A stretch of DNA of 64,000 nucleotides from Vibrio amylolyticus (GCF_023145695.1 NZ_JAJHVV010000018.1:1-64000), one strand, 5' to 3'. Positions 42,978 through 52,758 are shown, counted from the first letter of the stretch. Made by a program: numbers and translations. The notes: a model not told the origin generated them from the letters alone.

Positions 42978-43595
42978 TTAGAGCATTTTATTTAGATCAG
43001 AGAGCAAGGGCTTAAGTGCGATTAGCTGTTGCTCTAGCCAAAAGCCCCCCGCGTGCGAGAGAGTCCAACTAAACAGGGTGACATGTCCAAAGACCACAAT
43101 GAATAAAAGAGTTTGATAGAAGAATGATTTCTGTTTCAAGTGCCAAACGTAATGAAAAATGAGACTCGCTATCCAACCACCAAGCACCGCAAAAAAGAGA
43201 TAGCTAGCCTCACCCGTTGTTGGCTTGTTTTTCTTGATTGCTCTAGAGTCTAACCAAACTATAAGGGTAACAATGCTGTTGATGAAATAGTAGTAATTGA
43301 GAACATCAATTGGGTAATCAAAGTACCAAACACAACCAGTAAGGCTTCCAAGAAACCAAACCGCAATGATGAGCATGGGGTGCAAGTGACGCTGTCGCTC
43401 TATCTTAACAGCATGGCTTTGGCCGGCCTTATCTTTCGATAGCTTAAAGACGACTTTATCATTAATTTGTAATATATCGGCATCGTTTTTAATGTCTTCA
43501 AATTTGAACTTAATGCGCAATGAACTTTGATCAGGCGTAATATACCCGTAATGCTGGTCTTCATATCGTTCAGATATTTTACCTTTTATGATCAT
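42978..43595 (-). CDS. Cold-shock domain and DUF1294 membrane protein
   Basis: The protein has 205 residues. The N-terminus (about 1-66) is a cold-shock/OB-like domain (KGKISERYEDQHYGYITP, with the RNP-like motifs partly degenerate). It is joined to a DUF1294 domain with four membrane segments (about 72-200). This fusion is known in gamma-proteobacteria, but its role is unknown; it could anchor RNA-binding activity to the inner membrane. It is a single gene divergent from the YddG-like exporter. Confidence 0.85.
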   Translation of the reverse strand: MIIKGKISERYEDQHYGYITPDQSSLRIKFKFEDIKNDADILQINDKVVFKLSKDKAGQSHAVKIERQRHLHPMLIIAVWFLGSLTGCVWYFDYPIDVLNYYYFINSIVTLIVWLDSRAIKKNKPTTGEASYLFFAVLGGWIASLIFHYVWHLKQKSFFYQTLLFIVVFGHVTLFSWTLSHAGGFWLEQQLIALKPLLSDLNKML

Positions 43596-43671
43596 GCATT
43601 TAATCCCAAGAATTCTTGATTTTTACTTACACCACACTAATTATAGATTAACGAAACAACTTCGCTGAAAT

Positions 43672-44619
43672 ATGAGGTTAGGTTCACAGTTAAGTTGTGA
43701 TAGGGTGCGAAAAGAAATAATAAATTTAAAGATCACTGATTTGTACAAATACACACTGTGTGGTGTCACCGCCATTCTCTTATGGAGCTGCCTAATAGGG
43801 CTTACTCGAACCGTTGCAGAGCAGTTTGGTCCAATTGGTGGTGCGGCACTCATTTACTCGACCGCGTCTCTATTTCTCATGTTAGTCATGGGAGTCCCTA
43901 AACTCGGTCGGTTTTCTTGGCGCTACCTTTTGGTGGGTTCACTGCTCTTTGTTAGTTATGAAATATGTTTGGCGTTAGCGTTAGGGATGGCGAATGATCG
44001 TCTTCAAGCGCTCGAAATGGCGGTTATCAATTATCTGTGGCCAGCGCTGACGGTGTTATTAGCCGTTGTAGTGAGCAAAAGTCAGACCCACTGGTTAGTC
44101 TACCCAGGTATAGCTGTTGCTCTGTTTGGGGTGGTCTGGGCCGTAACCGGTGATGGCGACTTAACCATCGCTCAGCTCACAAGCAATATTGCCACCAATC
44201 CTACTACCTATAGCATGGCATTCATAGGCGCGTTCATCTGGGCAATCTATTGCAATGTTACCAAGCGCTTGGCTAACGGTCAGAATGCGATTGTGCTCTT
44301 TTTTATTCTGACGGCGATAACCTTATGGATTCAATATTTTATTAGTGACGAGCAGGGGATGAGCTTTACGCTGCCTTCGACATTAAACTTGATATTGACG
44401 GGCATGGTTATGGGAGGGGGGTATGCGCTGTGGAATTTTGCAATACTTAAGGGGAATATGGTCTTGCTTGCTTCTCTTTCATATTTCACCCCTGTGCTAT
44501 CGACTCTGATCTCTTCCTATATTTTGAGTGTGAACTTAACATCAACCTTCTGGCAAGGTGTGGCAATGGTAACGTGCGGTTCACTGATCTGTTGGTGGTA
44601 CACAAGAGAGCGATCGTAA
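43672..44619 (+). CDS. EamA-family exporter, YddG-like
   Basis: The protein has up to 315 residues and ten membrane segments arranged as two EamA repeats. The YddG-type start of the core, ILLWSCLIGLTRTVAEQFGPIGGAALIYS, and GMVMGGGYALWNFAILKGNM support an aromatic amino-acid/drug exporter. The start is uncertain: no ribosome site lies before the ATG at 43672, and a GTG at 43705 or a TTG at about 43741 may be the true one. The gene stands alone. Confidence 0.85.
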   Translation: MRLGSQLSCDRVRKEIINLKITDLYKYTLCGVTAILLWSCLIGLTRTVAEQFGPIGGAALIYSTASLFLMLVMGVPKLGRFSWRYLLVGSLLFVSYEICLALALGMANDRLQALEMAVINYLWPALTVLLAVVVSKSQTHWLVYPGIAVALFGVVWAVTGDGDLTIAQLTSNIATNPTTYSMAFIGAFIWAIYCNVTKRLANGQNAIVLFFILTAITLWIQYFISDEQGMSFTLPSTLNLILTGMVMGGGYALWNFAILKGNMVLLASLSYFTPVLSTLISSYILSVNLTSTFWQGVAMVTCGSLICWWYTRERS

Positions 44620-44669
44620 ACAGTAAGAGACCAAAAAAACCGAGCGAATTAGGCTTTGAGTCTCTTATC

Positions 44670-45569
44670 CTAGCTTGCTAAATTCATTGTCAGTTGAAGA
44701 TCTAAAGGCAGTTTAGAAAGGCGCTTAGTCAATGCGTTACGCGTCTTTTCAATTTCACAGGTGTTTATTTGTTCACGGCTTGTATGGATGTCAACACTCA
44801 CTCTTAGTTCGTTGCCGACCTTAGTGACTGCGGCAAGTTCTATGTCCATATCCTGATCGATCTCTTTATCGACAGCTACGATGTCTCTATCTACGGTTTC
44901 GCATAACTCATGGTTTGGGGTCATGGTTAGTAGCTCTTTTACTGCGTCTTTTAACATATCAAACGGCACTTTAATAAAGTAGAACGACATTAGCAGCATC
45001 ATCATTGGGTCGGCATAAACCGAGTAGCCTGATAGTGCTGTAAATGTCATGAGCCATGCGACGACAAAACCCAGTGTCACAGCAACACTCAACAAGGTGT
45101 CCATCTGCCACTGTTTCGATTCAGCTTTGATAAGCCCCGAGCTAAAGTGCTTACTTTTATTCGCGATATACCACCAAGCGTAGCCACAACCAAGCACATT
45201 GACGACGCCAAATGCGGTTGCAATAGAGGCGTCGACTTCTCGACCACCGCTGAACATGGCAAGTGCCGCAGAATGGACTGAATAACCAACGATCATCAAT
45301 ATCGTGATTGCTTTGATAGCGATCACGACTGGTTCAAGAATCGCCTTACCGAGTGGAAAGTGGCTTTTAGAGGGCTTTTGGATATAACGTGAAGCCGCTA
45401 GTGACAATAAAGTTAATAGTAGGCTGACGAGAGAATAAACACCATCGAACATGATAACCAAGGAACCAACAAACCAACCAAGCGTAAGCCCACCAACTGC
45501 AAACCCAAGTGCTAAAAAGGCTGAGAAGCTAAGAACTTGTTTTTCATTTTGGTTTGTTTGGGCGCACAT
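44670..45569 (-). CDS. Cation diffusion facilitator family transporter
   Basis: The protein has 299 residues and six membrane segments, with a C-terminal cytosolic domain (about 210-299). The metal-site aspartate lies in MFDGVYSLVSLLLTL and a further one in QWQMDTLLSVAVTLGFV, as expected for CDF proteins that exchange zinc, iron, manganese or related cations for protons. The metal is not predictable here. The start is supported only weakly. It is a stand-alone gene. Confidence 0.86.
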   Translation of the reverse strand: MCAQTNQNEKQVLSFSAFLALGFAVGGLTLGWFVGSLVIMFDGVYSLVSLLLTLLSLAASRYIQKPSKSHFPLGKAILEPVVIAIKAITILMIVGYSVHSAALAMFSGGREVDASIATAFGVVNVLGCGYAWWYIANKSKHFSSGLIKAESKQWQMDTLLSVAVTLGFVVAWLMTFTALSGYSVYADPMMMLLMSFYFIKVPFDMLKDAVKELLTMTPNHELCETVDRDIVAVDKEIDQDMDIELAAVTKVGNELRVSVDIHTSREQINTCEIEKTRNALTKRLSKLPLDLQLTMNLAS

Positions 45570-45772
45570 ACATTATCACTCGTCAGAAACACCTTTTCAT
45601 TCTTGGCTTGTGGGGAAAATATAGCAACGGTTAATAGTTTGTTAATTCGATGGTTTCACGTGTATTTAATATAAGTCCTTTATTATCAGTTCCTTATGTA
45701 ACAACTATGCTGTCAATATTATTGACACTGGCTGATTTGTCATCAACTTACCATTCGCCAGTCAAAGTTAGA

Positions 45773-46678
45773 TTAGAAATCAAACAGATAATCACTGAGT
45801 TTATCAGCAAGCCAAACCATACCTGGGTGCTCAGACATACCAGCCGCGGTAAACATGCAGTAGTCTTCTTGAGTTAGCCCATAAGTATGCTTGATAACCG
45901 AGAGTTTCTGTTGTCTTAAATGGTGTCGAATAAGTGGCTCTGGTAGAACGCCCCAAGCGTTTTCAGTCAGTATCGTGGAGAGCATATAATCAAAACTTGA
46001 GAAACCGATATGTCGAAGAGAAAAGGGTTGAAGCTCAGGGTTATCTTTTTCATTGAGGTAAACCATGATGGCTTGCATGGAGTCTCTAAGAACATCGTCG
46101 GATACTCGACCAAGTTTGCTAAGGGCGTGGTCGCTTTTGCAAACAGACATCATGCGAATTTTGCCTAAGGGCTGATAAGTGATGCGAGGGTCATCAGTTC
46201 GCTCGTAATCCACACCAAAAGCAAAATCAACTTGCTGAGTTTCAACGAGATTGGAAAGATCGCCGCTAGAAGCGAGAATGATATTAAAGGACGTTGCAGG
46301 AAACTGCTTGTTCATTGTATGCGCAAGATCTTGCCAAAATGCGTCCGGTAGGGAATCGTCGCGCGCGATCCAAATTTCTGCATTAAACTCGCCAGAGGCG
46401 TGTAAACAGGTTTGTTTGATCCGAGAGGCTGTCACAATAAGGTTTTCGCAATCTTTATAGATCGCTTTGCCTGCTTCCGATAATTCAAGATTATTACCAC
46501 TACGAATGAAAAGCTCAGTCCCTAGCTCTTTTTCTAATGCCTTGATCGCCATACTTAATTTAGTACGGTTACATTCAAGTTGACGGGCTGCTTCTGAAAC
46601 AGAGCCAGAATCAGCAACGACACAAAAAGCTTCAATTTGAGATAAGTTCATTTGTTGTACAATCCGGACCGAGTCCAT
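45773..46678 (-). CDS. LysR family transcriptional regulator
   Basis: The protein has 301 residues. The N-terminal helix-turn-helix (QIEAFCVVADSGSVSEAARQLECNRTKLSMAIKALEKEL) is followed by an effector domain (about 95-300). An alternative ATG at 46649-46651 gives 292 residues and matches the common MNLSQIEAF start, but neither site has a clear ribosome signal. Target genes are unknown; it is divergent to the methyltransferase gene, about 108 bp away. Confidence 0.9.
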   Translation of the reverse strand: MDSVRIVQQMNLSQIEAFCVVADSGSVSEAARQLECNRTKLSMAIKALEKELGTELFIRSGNNLELSEAGKAIYKDCENLIVTASRIKQTCLHASGEFNAEIWIARDDSLPDAFWQDLAHTMNKQFPATSFNIILASSGDLSNLVETQQVDFAFGVDYERTDDPRITYQPLGKIRMMSVCKSDHALSKLGRVSDDVLRDSMQAIMVYLNEKDNPELQPFSLRHIGFSSFDYMLSTILTENAWGVLPEPLIRHHLRQQKLSVIKHTYGLTQEDYCMFTAAGMSEHPGMVWLADKLSDYLFDF

Positions 46679-46785
46679 GAATCATATACAAATATTGTTA
46701 ATTTGTCTGTCGATTTGATACCTTCTCAGTTCATTTTGGTTTACTCTTGAGCCTATTGCCAAATGAAAGATTTTACAGGGAGATC

Positions 46786-47370
46786 ATGATGGCGAACGAA
46801 TGGGACGAATACGCGAAAACTTGGGAAACAGAACAAGCAACGTCTGAGTTTGCATCTCACGTATTTGAACAGTTGATAAAACAGACGAGCTTGAAAGGTA
46901 AGCATGTTCTAGATTTTGGATGTGGAACAGGCCTTCTTAGCCAGAAGATGGTCTACGCAGCAAAAGATATTGTTGCCTTAGACTCCTCAGAAGCGATGAT
47001 CGAACAGCTTGATAAAAAAGAGCTAGCTAATGTAGAGCCCGTTGTAGATGAATTGACTCGTGGACTCGTGGCACAGCACCCTGCGTTTAGAAATCAGTTT
47101 GACATCGTTGTTGCCTCTTCAGTTTGCAGTTTCCTACCGAGTTTTTCAGAGACGGCTGACGTTATTTACTCGATCTTAGATAACGATGGTGTCTTCATTC
47201 ATTGGGATTGGGTCGCTGAAAATGAAGGTGGCTTTGGACTTACTCAAACTAAGGTAGAACACGTATTAACCAGTGTTGGCTTTGAAGATGTATCTGTTTC
47301 GGTCGCGTTTGAGATGGACACTAAACAAGGAAAACGTTCAGTGTTGATGGGTGTAGGTAAAAAGCGCTAA
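46786..47370 (+). CDS. Class I SAM-dependent methyltransferase
   Basis: The protein has about 194 residues. Motif I is VLDFGCGTGLLSQKM at about 37-51, followed by the acidic loop IVALDSSEAMI; the later VVASSVCSFLP is in the motif IV position. The substrate is unknown. The ATG at 46786 (or the next ATG at 46789) has AGGGAG just upstream; the longer frame is rejected. It is a single gene, possibly controlled by the divergent LysR protein. Confidence 0.9.
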   Translation: MMANEWDEYAKTWETEQATSEFASHVFEQLIKQTSLKGKHVLDFGCGTGLLSQKMVYAAKDIVALDSSEAMIEQLDKKELANVEPVVDELTRGLVAQHPAFRNQFDIVVASSVCSFLPSFSETADVIYSILDNDGVFIHWDWVAENEGGFGLTQTKVEHVLTSVGFEDVSVSVAFEMDTKQGKRSVLMGVGKKR

Positions 47371-47548
47371 ACACAGTGTCAATATCCCTTTGATGTACGA
47401 TAGCGTTGTAAAGCAATAGCACCAAGAGAGAAGCTATAAGCAATACGGTTACAAAGGCAAGACAGGTCAATAGACAAGTTAGTTAAACATAGCACTTGTT
47501 CTAAAGAACTGTGTAGATGTATTGCTTCTTACTCTCGGTTTATTCCGA

Positions 47549-49525
47549 CTAGGCTTTTATAAGCAGTGCAATGTCATCGAGTCGTTCTGGATTAGCGATC
47601 GCTTCTCGATTCACTACCTCTTGCCCATTGGCTACCTGTTTTACTGCCAACTCGACTAACTTTCCTGACTTTGTTCTAGGTATATCTGAGACAGCAAAAA
47701 TTTTCCACGGCACATGCCTTGGGGAACACTTAGCCTTTAGGCGTTGTTTTATATCCTCACATAAGGCCTCATTAAGCACTTGATTGTTGGTTGTTTGAAC
47801 AAACAGTAGTATTCGCTCGTCTTCACCGTGAGTTTGTCCAACAGCAATGGAATCTTGAATGTAATCTAGTTGGTTGACTTGTTGGTAGATCTCCGCAGTG
47901 CCTATACGCACGCCTCCGGGATTAAGAGTCGTGTCACTACGGCCGTAAAATATCATCCCATCATTGTGAGTTAGAGTGACATCGTCACCGTGGTGCCAAG
48001 TGTTTGAATAGCGGTTCCAGTAAGCATTGTGGTACTTTTCCCCAGCATCTTGCCAAAAACCAACAGGTTGGTTTGGAAAGCTGTTTCTACAGACAAGCTC
48101 GCCTCTTTGATCGGTTATGGGCTCACCCTCAGGATTAAATACTGCTACATCAAGCCCAAGTCCTTTTACTTGACACTCTCCTTGGTACACTGGGTTAATA
48201 GGGCTGCCTAATACAAAGCAACCACAAATATCCGTACCACCTGAAATAGAGGCCAAATGTAAATCTGACTTAATGGCGCGATAAACATAGTCAAATTGAG
48301 TAGAGTAAAGTACTGACCCCGTAGAACATAGGGTTTTGAGAGCCTCAAGATTGTAGCTTTCGTTTGGTATTAATGGGCTTTTTTCCAGTGCTTGCAGGTA
48401 CTTGGCTGATGTTCCAAACAGTGAAACCTTGGCCTCTTGAGCGAGTCGCCACAAACTATCGGCACTTGGATACATAGGGCTTCCGTCGTAGATAACGAGA
48501 GTTGCCCCGCTCGCCAGAGTTGAAACGTGCCAGTTCCACATCATCCAACCACAGGTTGTATAATAAAACACTCGATCCAGTGGTTGAATGTCACAGTGAA
48601 GTTGGTGCTCTTTTTGATGGTTAAGAACCGTTCCTCCAACTGAGTGGACAATGCACTTAGGCTTTCCAGTCGTTCCTGATGAGTAGAGGATAAAAAGTGG
48701 ATCATTGAAGGCTATTCGCTGATAGCGAATCCCTCTTGGTAAGTAATTGGCTTGAATCGAGTCCCATTCTGAATAATGAGGTTGGTACTCACTATCGCTA
48801 TTGCCTCCATCCATATAGGCGATTTCACATACGCTTTCAACGCTTTTTAAGGCGTCAATTATCGTGTTGTTCTTTTCTTTTAAAGAGAAGTTCTTTCCGT
48901 TAAATTGATAGCCATTGCAGCAAAAAAGCACCTTGGGTTTGACTTGTCCGAAACGTTCAATCACGCTGTCGCTGCCAAAGTCGGGTGATGTGGAGGTCCA
49001 AATAGCACCGAGGCTGGTAACCGCAAGCATTGCCACAACGCTCTCAGGTAAGTAGGGAAGATAACCAGCGACGACATCTCCCTGTTCGACCCCATTTTGT
49101 TTTAGCCATTGCTGCATAACCGAGACTTGGTCACACAACTGTTGCCAAGAGAATTGTTGAGTTTTACCCGCTTCATTATTAAACCAAATCGCCACTTCAC
49201 TGGGTTGTTGGAAGGCGAAAGAGAGCAAGTTTTCAGCATAATTGAGTTGCGCTTGAGGGAACCAGATGGTATCTCGAGCAGGATAAAATTCCCCCCATTT
49301 AGCAATACCTTCACCAAAAATACACTCACCTCTATAGCCAATCACATCACAATACTGCCAAATTTCTAACCAAAACTGTTTTGTATCATCAATTGACCAC
49401 TGATGCAGCGATTCATAATCCTCAATCACTTCACCCTGCATGTTGATATGTTGAATAAATTGGTGGAGATTAGACTCTTCAATCCGTTGTTGGCTTGGTG
49501 TCCAAATCGGGGTGTTATTTGGCAT
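47549..49525 (-). CDS. aacS: Acetoacetyl-CoA synthetase
   Basis: The protein has 658 residues and is an ANL-superfamily adenylating enzyme that activates acetoacetate with ATP and CoA. The P-loop YSSGTTGKPKCIVHS, the CGWMMWNWHVS block, ISGGTDICGCF and the C-terminal PRTKSGKLVELAVK with the catalytic lysine are diagnostic of this enzyme. It is divergent to phhA/phhB. Phenylalanine and tyrosine catabolism releases acetoacetate, so the two units may cooperate. GAG before the ATG is a weak ribosome site. Confidence 0.93.
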   Translation of the reverse strand: MPNNTPIWTPSQQRIEESNLHQFIQHINMQGEVIEDYESLHQWSIDDTKQFWLEIWQYCDVIGYRGECIFGEGIAKWGEFYPARDTIWFPQAQLNYAENLLSFAFQQPSEVAIWFNNEAGKTQQFSWQQLCDQVSVMQQWLKQNGVEQGDVVAGYLPYLPESVVAMLAVTSLGAIWTSTSPDFGSDSVIERFGQVKPKVLFCCNGYQFNGKNFSLKEKNNTIIDALKSVESVCEIAYMDGGNSDSEYQPHYSEWDSIQANYLPRGIRYQRIAFNDPLFILYSSGTTGKPKCIVHSVGGTVLNHQKEHQLHCDIQPLDRVFYYTTCGWMMWNWHVSTLASGATLVIYDGSPMYPSADSLWRLAQEAKVSLFGTSAKYLQALEKSPLIPNESYNLEALKTLCSTGSVLYSTQFDYVYRAIKSDLHLASISGGTDICGCFVLGSPINPVYQGECQVKGLGLDVAVFNPEGEPITDQRGELVCRNSFPNQPVGFWQDAGEKYHNAYWNRYSNTWHHGDDVTLTHNDGMIFYGRSDTTLNPGGVRIGTAEIYQQVNQLDYIQDSIAVGQTHGEDERILLFVQTTNNQVLNEALCEDIKQRLKAKCSPRHVPWKIFAVSDIPRTKSGKLVELAVKQVANGQEVVNREAIANPERLDDIALLIKA

Positions 49526-49639
49526 GCGATTCTCGATATTTCATGTCCATCATTGGCTAGCCTAAGTGTTGATGCTGATCGGCAATGTGTCAAATGTGCT
49601 CTTCAGCATGAGACTGAATAATAAAACAAAACTTGACGA

Positions 49640-49657
49640 TGTAAATAAAATGTTACA
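49640..49657 (+). promoter_or_regulatory. TyrR-box-like site before phhA
   Basis: TGTAAATAAAATGTTACA differs at one position from the TyrR box TGTAAA-N6-TTTACA and is about 90 bp before the phhA start. TyrR or its relative PhhR activates phenylalanine hydroxylase genes in other gamma-proteobacteria. Confidence 0.72.
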
Positions 49658-49746
49658 TTAAGTTTGGTTGGATTTGTCGCCGTTTATTGGCACCCTCTCA
49701 CAATCGCAAATAGGCTTTACTTATTGGGGCGATGAAGGAACGGTCA

Positions 49747-50541
49747 ATGAGTAAGTACCAATCAAAACCCGTCAATAGCGATGGATCGGTTGCATGGAGT
49801 AAAAGCGAAGATAAGGCCTGGAGCGAGCTGTACTTAAGACAACTTCCTTTAGTTAAGAGCCGAGCATGCCAAGCTTACATTGATGGCTTATCTATGTTAA
49901 ATCTCCCTATTGATAGCGTTCCTCAGATAAAAAACATAAACAAAGAGCTAATGACTCAAACTGGTTGGAGGTTGGCTCCTGTACCAGCGTTAATCAGTTT
50001 TGATAGATTCTTTGAACTGCTTGCTGATAAACAGTTCCCTGTTGCGACATTTTTACGAACAAAGGAGGAGTTTGATTATCTACAGGAGCCTGACTTTTTC
50101 CATGAAGTGTTTGGGCATTGCGCGATGTTAACAAACCCAGATTTTGCACACTTCACTCATATCTATGGAACGTTAGGTAAACACGCAAGCCATACTCAGC
50201 GAGTCTACTTAGCGAGGCTTTATTGGTTTACGGTAGAGTTTGGCTTAGTCAAAGAAAACGGGGTGACTAAAATATATGGTGGTGGAATACTGTCGTCTCC
50301 AGGAGAAACTATCTATGCACTTGATGATCGCAAACCGATACACGCGGATTTCTCTGTGATTGATGTATTACGTACACCCTATCGCATCGACATCATGCAA
50401 CCTATCTACTACGTTTTAGAAGATCTAAAGCAACTTTACCATTTAAGCCAGGATGATCTTATCAATGCAGTGAATTTGGCAATGGAGCTAGATCTCTTTC
50501 CAGCATTATTTGAGCCTAAGGAAATATCAAATGTTAAATGA
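49747..50541 (+). CDS. phhA: Phenylalanine-4-hydroxylase
   Basis: The enzyme has about 264 residues, the bacterial monodomain form. It converts phenylalanine to tyrosine with tetrahydropterin and oxygen at a non-heme iron. The iron ligands are H119 and H124 in FFHEVFGHC and E164 in FTVEFGLV. The start at 49747 is set by AAGGA upstream. The 3' end overlaps the pterin dehydratase gene by 11 bp. A TyrR-type operator lies upstream, so control by aromatic amino acids is expected. Confidence 0.96.
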   Translation: MSKYQSKPVNSDGSVAWSKSEDKAWSELYLRQLPLVKSRACQAYIDGLSMLNLPIDSVPQIKNINKELMTQTGWRLAPVPALISFDRFFELLADKQFPVATFLRTKEEFDYLQEPDFFHEVFGHCAMLTNPDFAHFTHIYGTLGKHASHTQRVYLARLYWFTVEFGLVKENGVTKIYGGGILSSPGETIYALDDRKPIHADFSVIDVLRTPYRIDIMQPIYYVLEDLKQLYHLSQDDLINAVNLAMELDLFPALFEPKEISNVK

Positions 50542-50866
50542 CATGAAGTGTGAAGCATGCGGTATCGACTCTGTCGCGCTTAGTGAAGAAGAACAGAGTG
50601 TATTGTTGCGCCAGCTTATTGAATGGAAATTAAACCATCATGATGATATTCCTCAGCTTGAAAAAGTGTATAGTTTTAAGAACTATAAGCTTGCTTGGGC
50701 GTTTGCCAATCGCGTTTCAGAACTAGCGGAACTTGAAGGTCATCACCCCGCAATCTTACTTGAATGGGGGAAAGTGACGGTAACCTGGTGGAGTCACTCA
50801 ATTCGAGGATTGCATAAAAATGATTTTATCTGCGCCGCTAAGTGTGATGCATTAAATTTAAGCTAG
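50531..50866 (+). CDS. phhB: Pterin-4a-carbinolamine dehydratase
   Basis: The protein has about 111 residues. It regenerates the pterin cofactor of PhhA by dehydrating the 4a-hydroxy form. The active-site pattern ELEGHHPAILLEWGKVTVTWWSH near 72-92 is characteristic. The start at 50531 lies inside the end of phhA and has AAGGA upstream in that gene, giving translational coupling. Confidence 0.95.
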   Translation: MLNDMKCEACGIDSVALSEEEQSVLLRQLIEWKLNHHDDIPQLEKVYSFKNYKLAWAFANRVSELAELEGHHPAILLEWGKVTVTWWSHSIRGLHKNDFICAAKCDALNLS

Positions 50867-50890
50867 CTCCATGCGTGTGAGTTTACGTTA

Positions 50891-51487
50891 CTAATGGTCT
50901 AAATACGGATCTAATTTGATGCTTCCTTGAGAATTTTTTTTTGCCTCTGAAAGCGTGTCGGCCTCAGTCATATAAAGACGGTGCATTAGAGAAAGTTTTG
51001 CGTGTAGTAAGGCCATCTCTTTGATTAATTCATTGTTCGCGTCGACGTATCGGTGGCTTGATAATGCATTGATATTGAGATCGGCCTCTTCACAGTGTGA
51101 AATGAAATTCTGCCACTTTTCTTGAATTCGTCTTACCTTCGGTTCACCTTGTTTCAGAGTGGCTTTTTCTTTGTCGATGAGTTCTGCGTACATGAGCGCT
51201 GCTGCTATTTGCTGATCCATTTTAGTGTGGAACTCAGTGGCCCCTGGTCTCCAAAATGAGATTATCTCATCCGAACTGAACTCTTTATGCAGTAATACTT
51301 GCTGTTGATAGACGGTAAATAGATGATTAAAGTGAGTCGCACGTTGATTATACCAACGTTCTATATCGGTTTGTTCACTGAGAGCTTGATTCCATTGTGC
51401 TTCAACACAATGCTGACTTTCCACCACTAGAGGTAAAGAGATCAGTAATGTAGCCGCTATACTAAGGAATACCGAATATTGGCGCAT
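50891..51487 (-). CDS. Hypothetical exported protein
   Basis: The protein has 198 residues. A signal peptide-like segment (about 1-24) precedes a helical, charged region with two cysteines (C27 and one in SHCEEAD) that may pair. I do not recognise the family. It is convergent to phhB and lies near the divergent SH3-like gene. No function is proposed. Confidence 0.7.
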   Translation of the reverse strand: MRQYSVFLSIAATLLISLPLVVESQHCVEAQWNQALSEQTDIERWYNQRATHFNHLFTVYQQQVLLHKEFSSDEIISFWRPGATEFHTKMDQQIAAALMYAELIDKEKATLKQGEPKVRRIQEKWQNFISHCEEADLNINALSSHRYVDANNELIKEMALLHAKLSLMHRLYMTEADTLSEAKKNSQGSIKLDPYLDH

Positions 51488-51621
51488 AGAGTTTTAGATA
51501 GTTGTCGAACCTGTAATGATTATAGGAAGCTTCCTAGTTAAATGACGCTAATAAAAGCTAAATGGCGTCAATAAAAAAGAGAATTGAGTAAATGAAGCCC
51601 ACACGTAGGTTTGGTTGATTG

Positions 51622-52287
51622 ATGAAAAAGATAATAATGGTTCTGTTACTTGTTTTAGGCCTAGCAGGTGCTGGTGCAGGTTTTTACCTGTTCTATTGGT
51701 TACCCATGCAAGAAGCCAACGAGATGCCTTCCATGATGGAAGAGGAAGAGGACATTGCAGAGGTAAGCGACCCGGAACAAGCAATAGCCATGCCTAAAGT
51801 GGTGACAGAGTATTATGTTAATACGCCAACGTTAGGCGTGAGAGAGCGCCCAGATTATGAAGCATTTATTGAGAGCGTATTGTATAGAGGTGATGATGTC
51901 ACCATTTTGGAAGAGCGTGATGGTTGGGGGAGAATCTCGGTCTACTACGTCTATGAAGAGGGCGGTGAAGAAGTAGCGGAATGGATTCCTATGGAAGCGC
52001 TGGTGGAAGACGCACCTGTGATCACCAAGCAGGAGCGTCACGATACCCTCATGGCTTATATCAATAAGTCTGATGATTTTAAAATCCATGAAGTGATGTT
52101 CTTATCCAAAACTGATGAGTTATTAAACAGTGATACCTGTACCCCCCTAGACTTTGAAGAGCTTGGAGGGTGGGTTCGCTCCATTCGTTATAGTGAAAGA
52201 GACGTCTACTTTGTCTATTGCGGTGGTATGAAACAAGCGGACAAAATCTACTTAGATGTGAATAGTGGTGAGATATTTTATAAATAA
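51622..52287 (+). CDS. Membrane-anchored SH3-like domain protein
   Basis: The protein has about 221 residues. A membrane anchor (about 4-27) and an acidic linker (MMEEEEDIAEVSDPEQ) are followed by a bacterial SH3-like domain (about 60-125, with TLGVRERPDYEAF, VTILEERDGWGRISV and EWIPMEAL) and a C-terminal region with a cysteine pair (DTCTPLDF, VYCGG). SH3-like domains bind cell-wall or protein ligands. The start is the ATG at 51622; the upstream TTG is not needed. Function unknown. Confidence 0.75.
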   Translation: MKKIIMVLLLVLGLAGAGAGFYLFYWLPMQEANEMPSMMEEEEDIAEVSDPEQAIAMPKVVTEYYVNTPTLGVRERPDYEAFIESVLYRGDDVTILEERDGWGRISVYYVYEEGGEEVAEWIPMEALVEDAPVITKQERHDTLMAYINKSDDFKIHEVMFLSKTDELLNSDTCTPLDFEELGGWVRSIRYSERDVYFVYCGGMKQADKIYLDVNSGEIFYK

Positions 52288-52311
52288 TGAGAGCCAATCA
52301 AGGATGAATAA

Positions 52312-52746
52312 ATGGAACCAAGGGTCAGTATTATTACGTTAGGGGTGAGTGATTTAGATCGTTCATATCAATTCTATACTGCGATGGGTTTTGAAAGCTC
52401 AAAGTCACCAGAAGAGGGTATCATCTTCTTTAAAACCCAAGGTGTCTGTTTAGCATTGTACCCTTTACAAGAGCTATCAAAAGATGTGTCGGAAAAGTTT
52501 GCTAAGAACGAGGTTGCGAGGTCGTTTTCTGGCGTGACCCTCGCACACAATACTCGCCGTAAAGAAGAAGTGGATGAGATTCTACAAAAAGCCGTGTCGT
52601 TAGGATCTACGCTCGAGAAACCAGCGCAAGATGTATTCTGGGGCGGATATAGCGGCTATTTCTCTGACCCTGATGGCCACTTGTGGGAAATTGCTTATGC
52701 TGATTTCTGGCAGTTTAAGGATGATGGTAGCTTGGTCATTGATTAG
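52312..52746 (+). CDS. VOC family protein (glyoxalase-like)
   Basis: The protein has 144 residues with one VOC fold. ITLGVSDLDRSYQFYTAMGFE at the start and YFSDPDGHLWEIAYAD at the end are typical; the latter contains the metal-ligand glutamate. Substrate unknown. It lies 24 bp after the SH3-like gene and 12 bp before the phosphotransferase-like gene, so the three may be one transcription unit. Confidence 0.87.
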   Translation: MEPRVSIITLGVSDLDRSYQFYTAMGFESSKSPEEGIIFFKTQGVCLALYPLQELSKDVSEKFAKNEVARSFSGVTLAHNTRRKEEVDEILQKAVSLGSTLEKPAQDVFWGGYSGYFSDPDGHLWEIAYADFWQFKDDGSLVID

Positions 52747-52758
52747 GATGGATTTGCG

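Noticed and set aside
44625..44666. Terminator between the YddG-like and CDF genes
   Set aside because: The AAGAGAC/GTCTCTT arms are only 7 bp with a long loop and no T-run.
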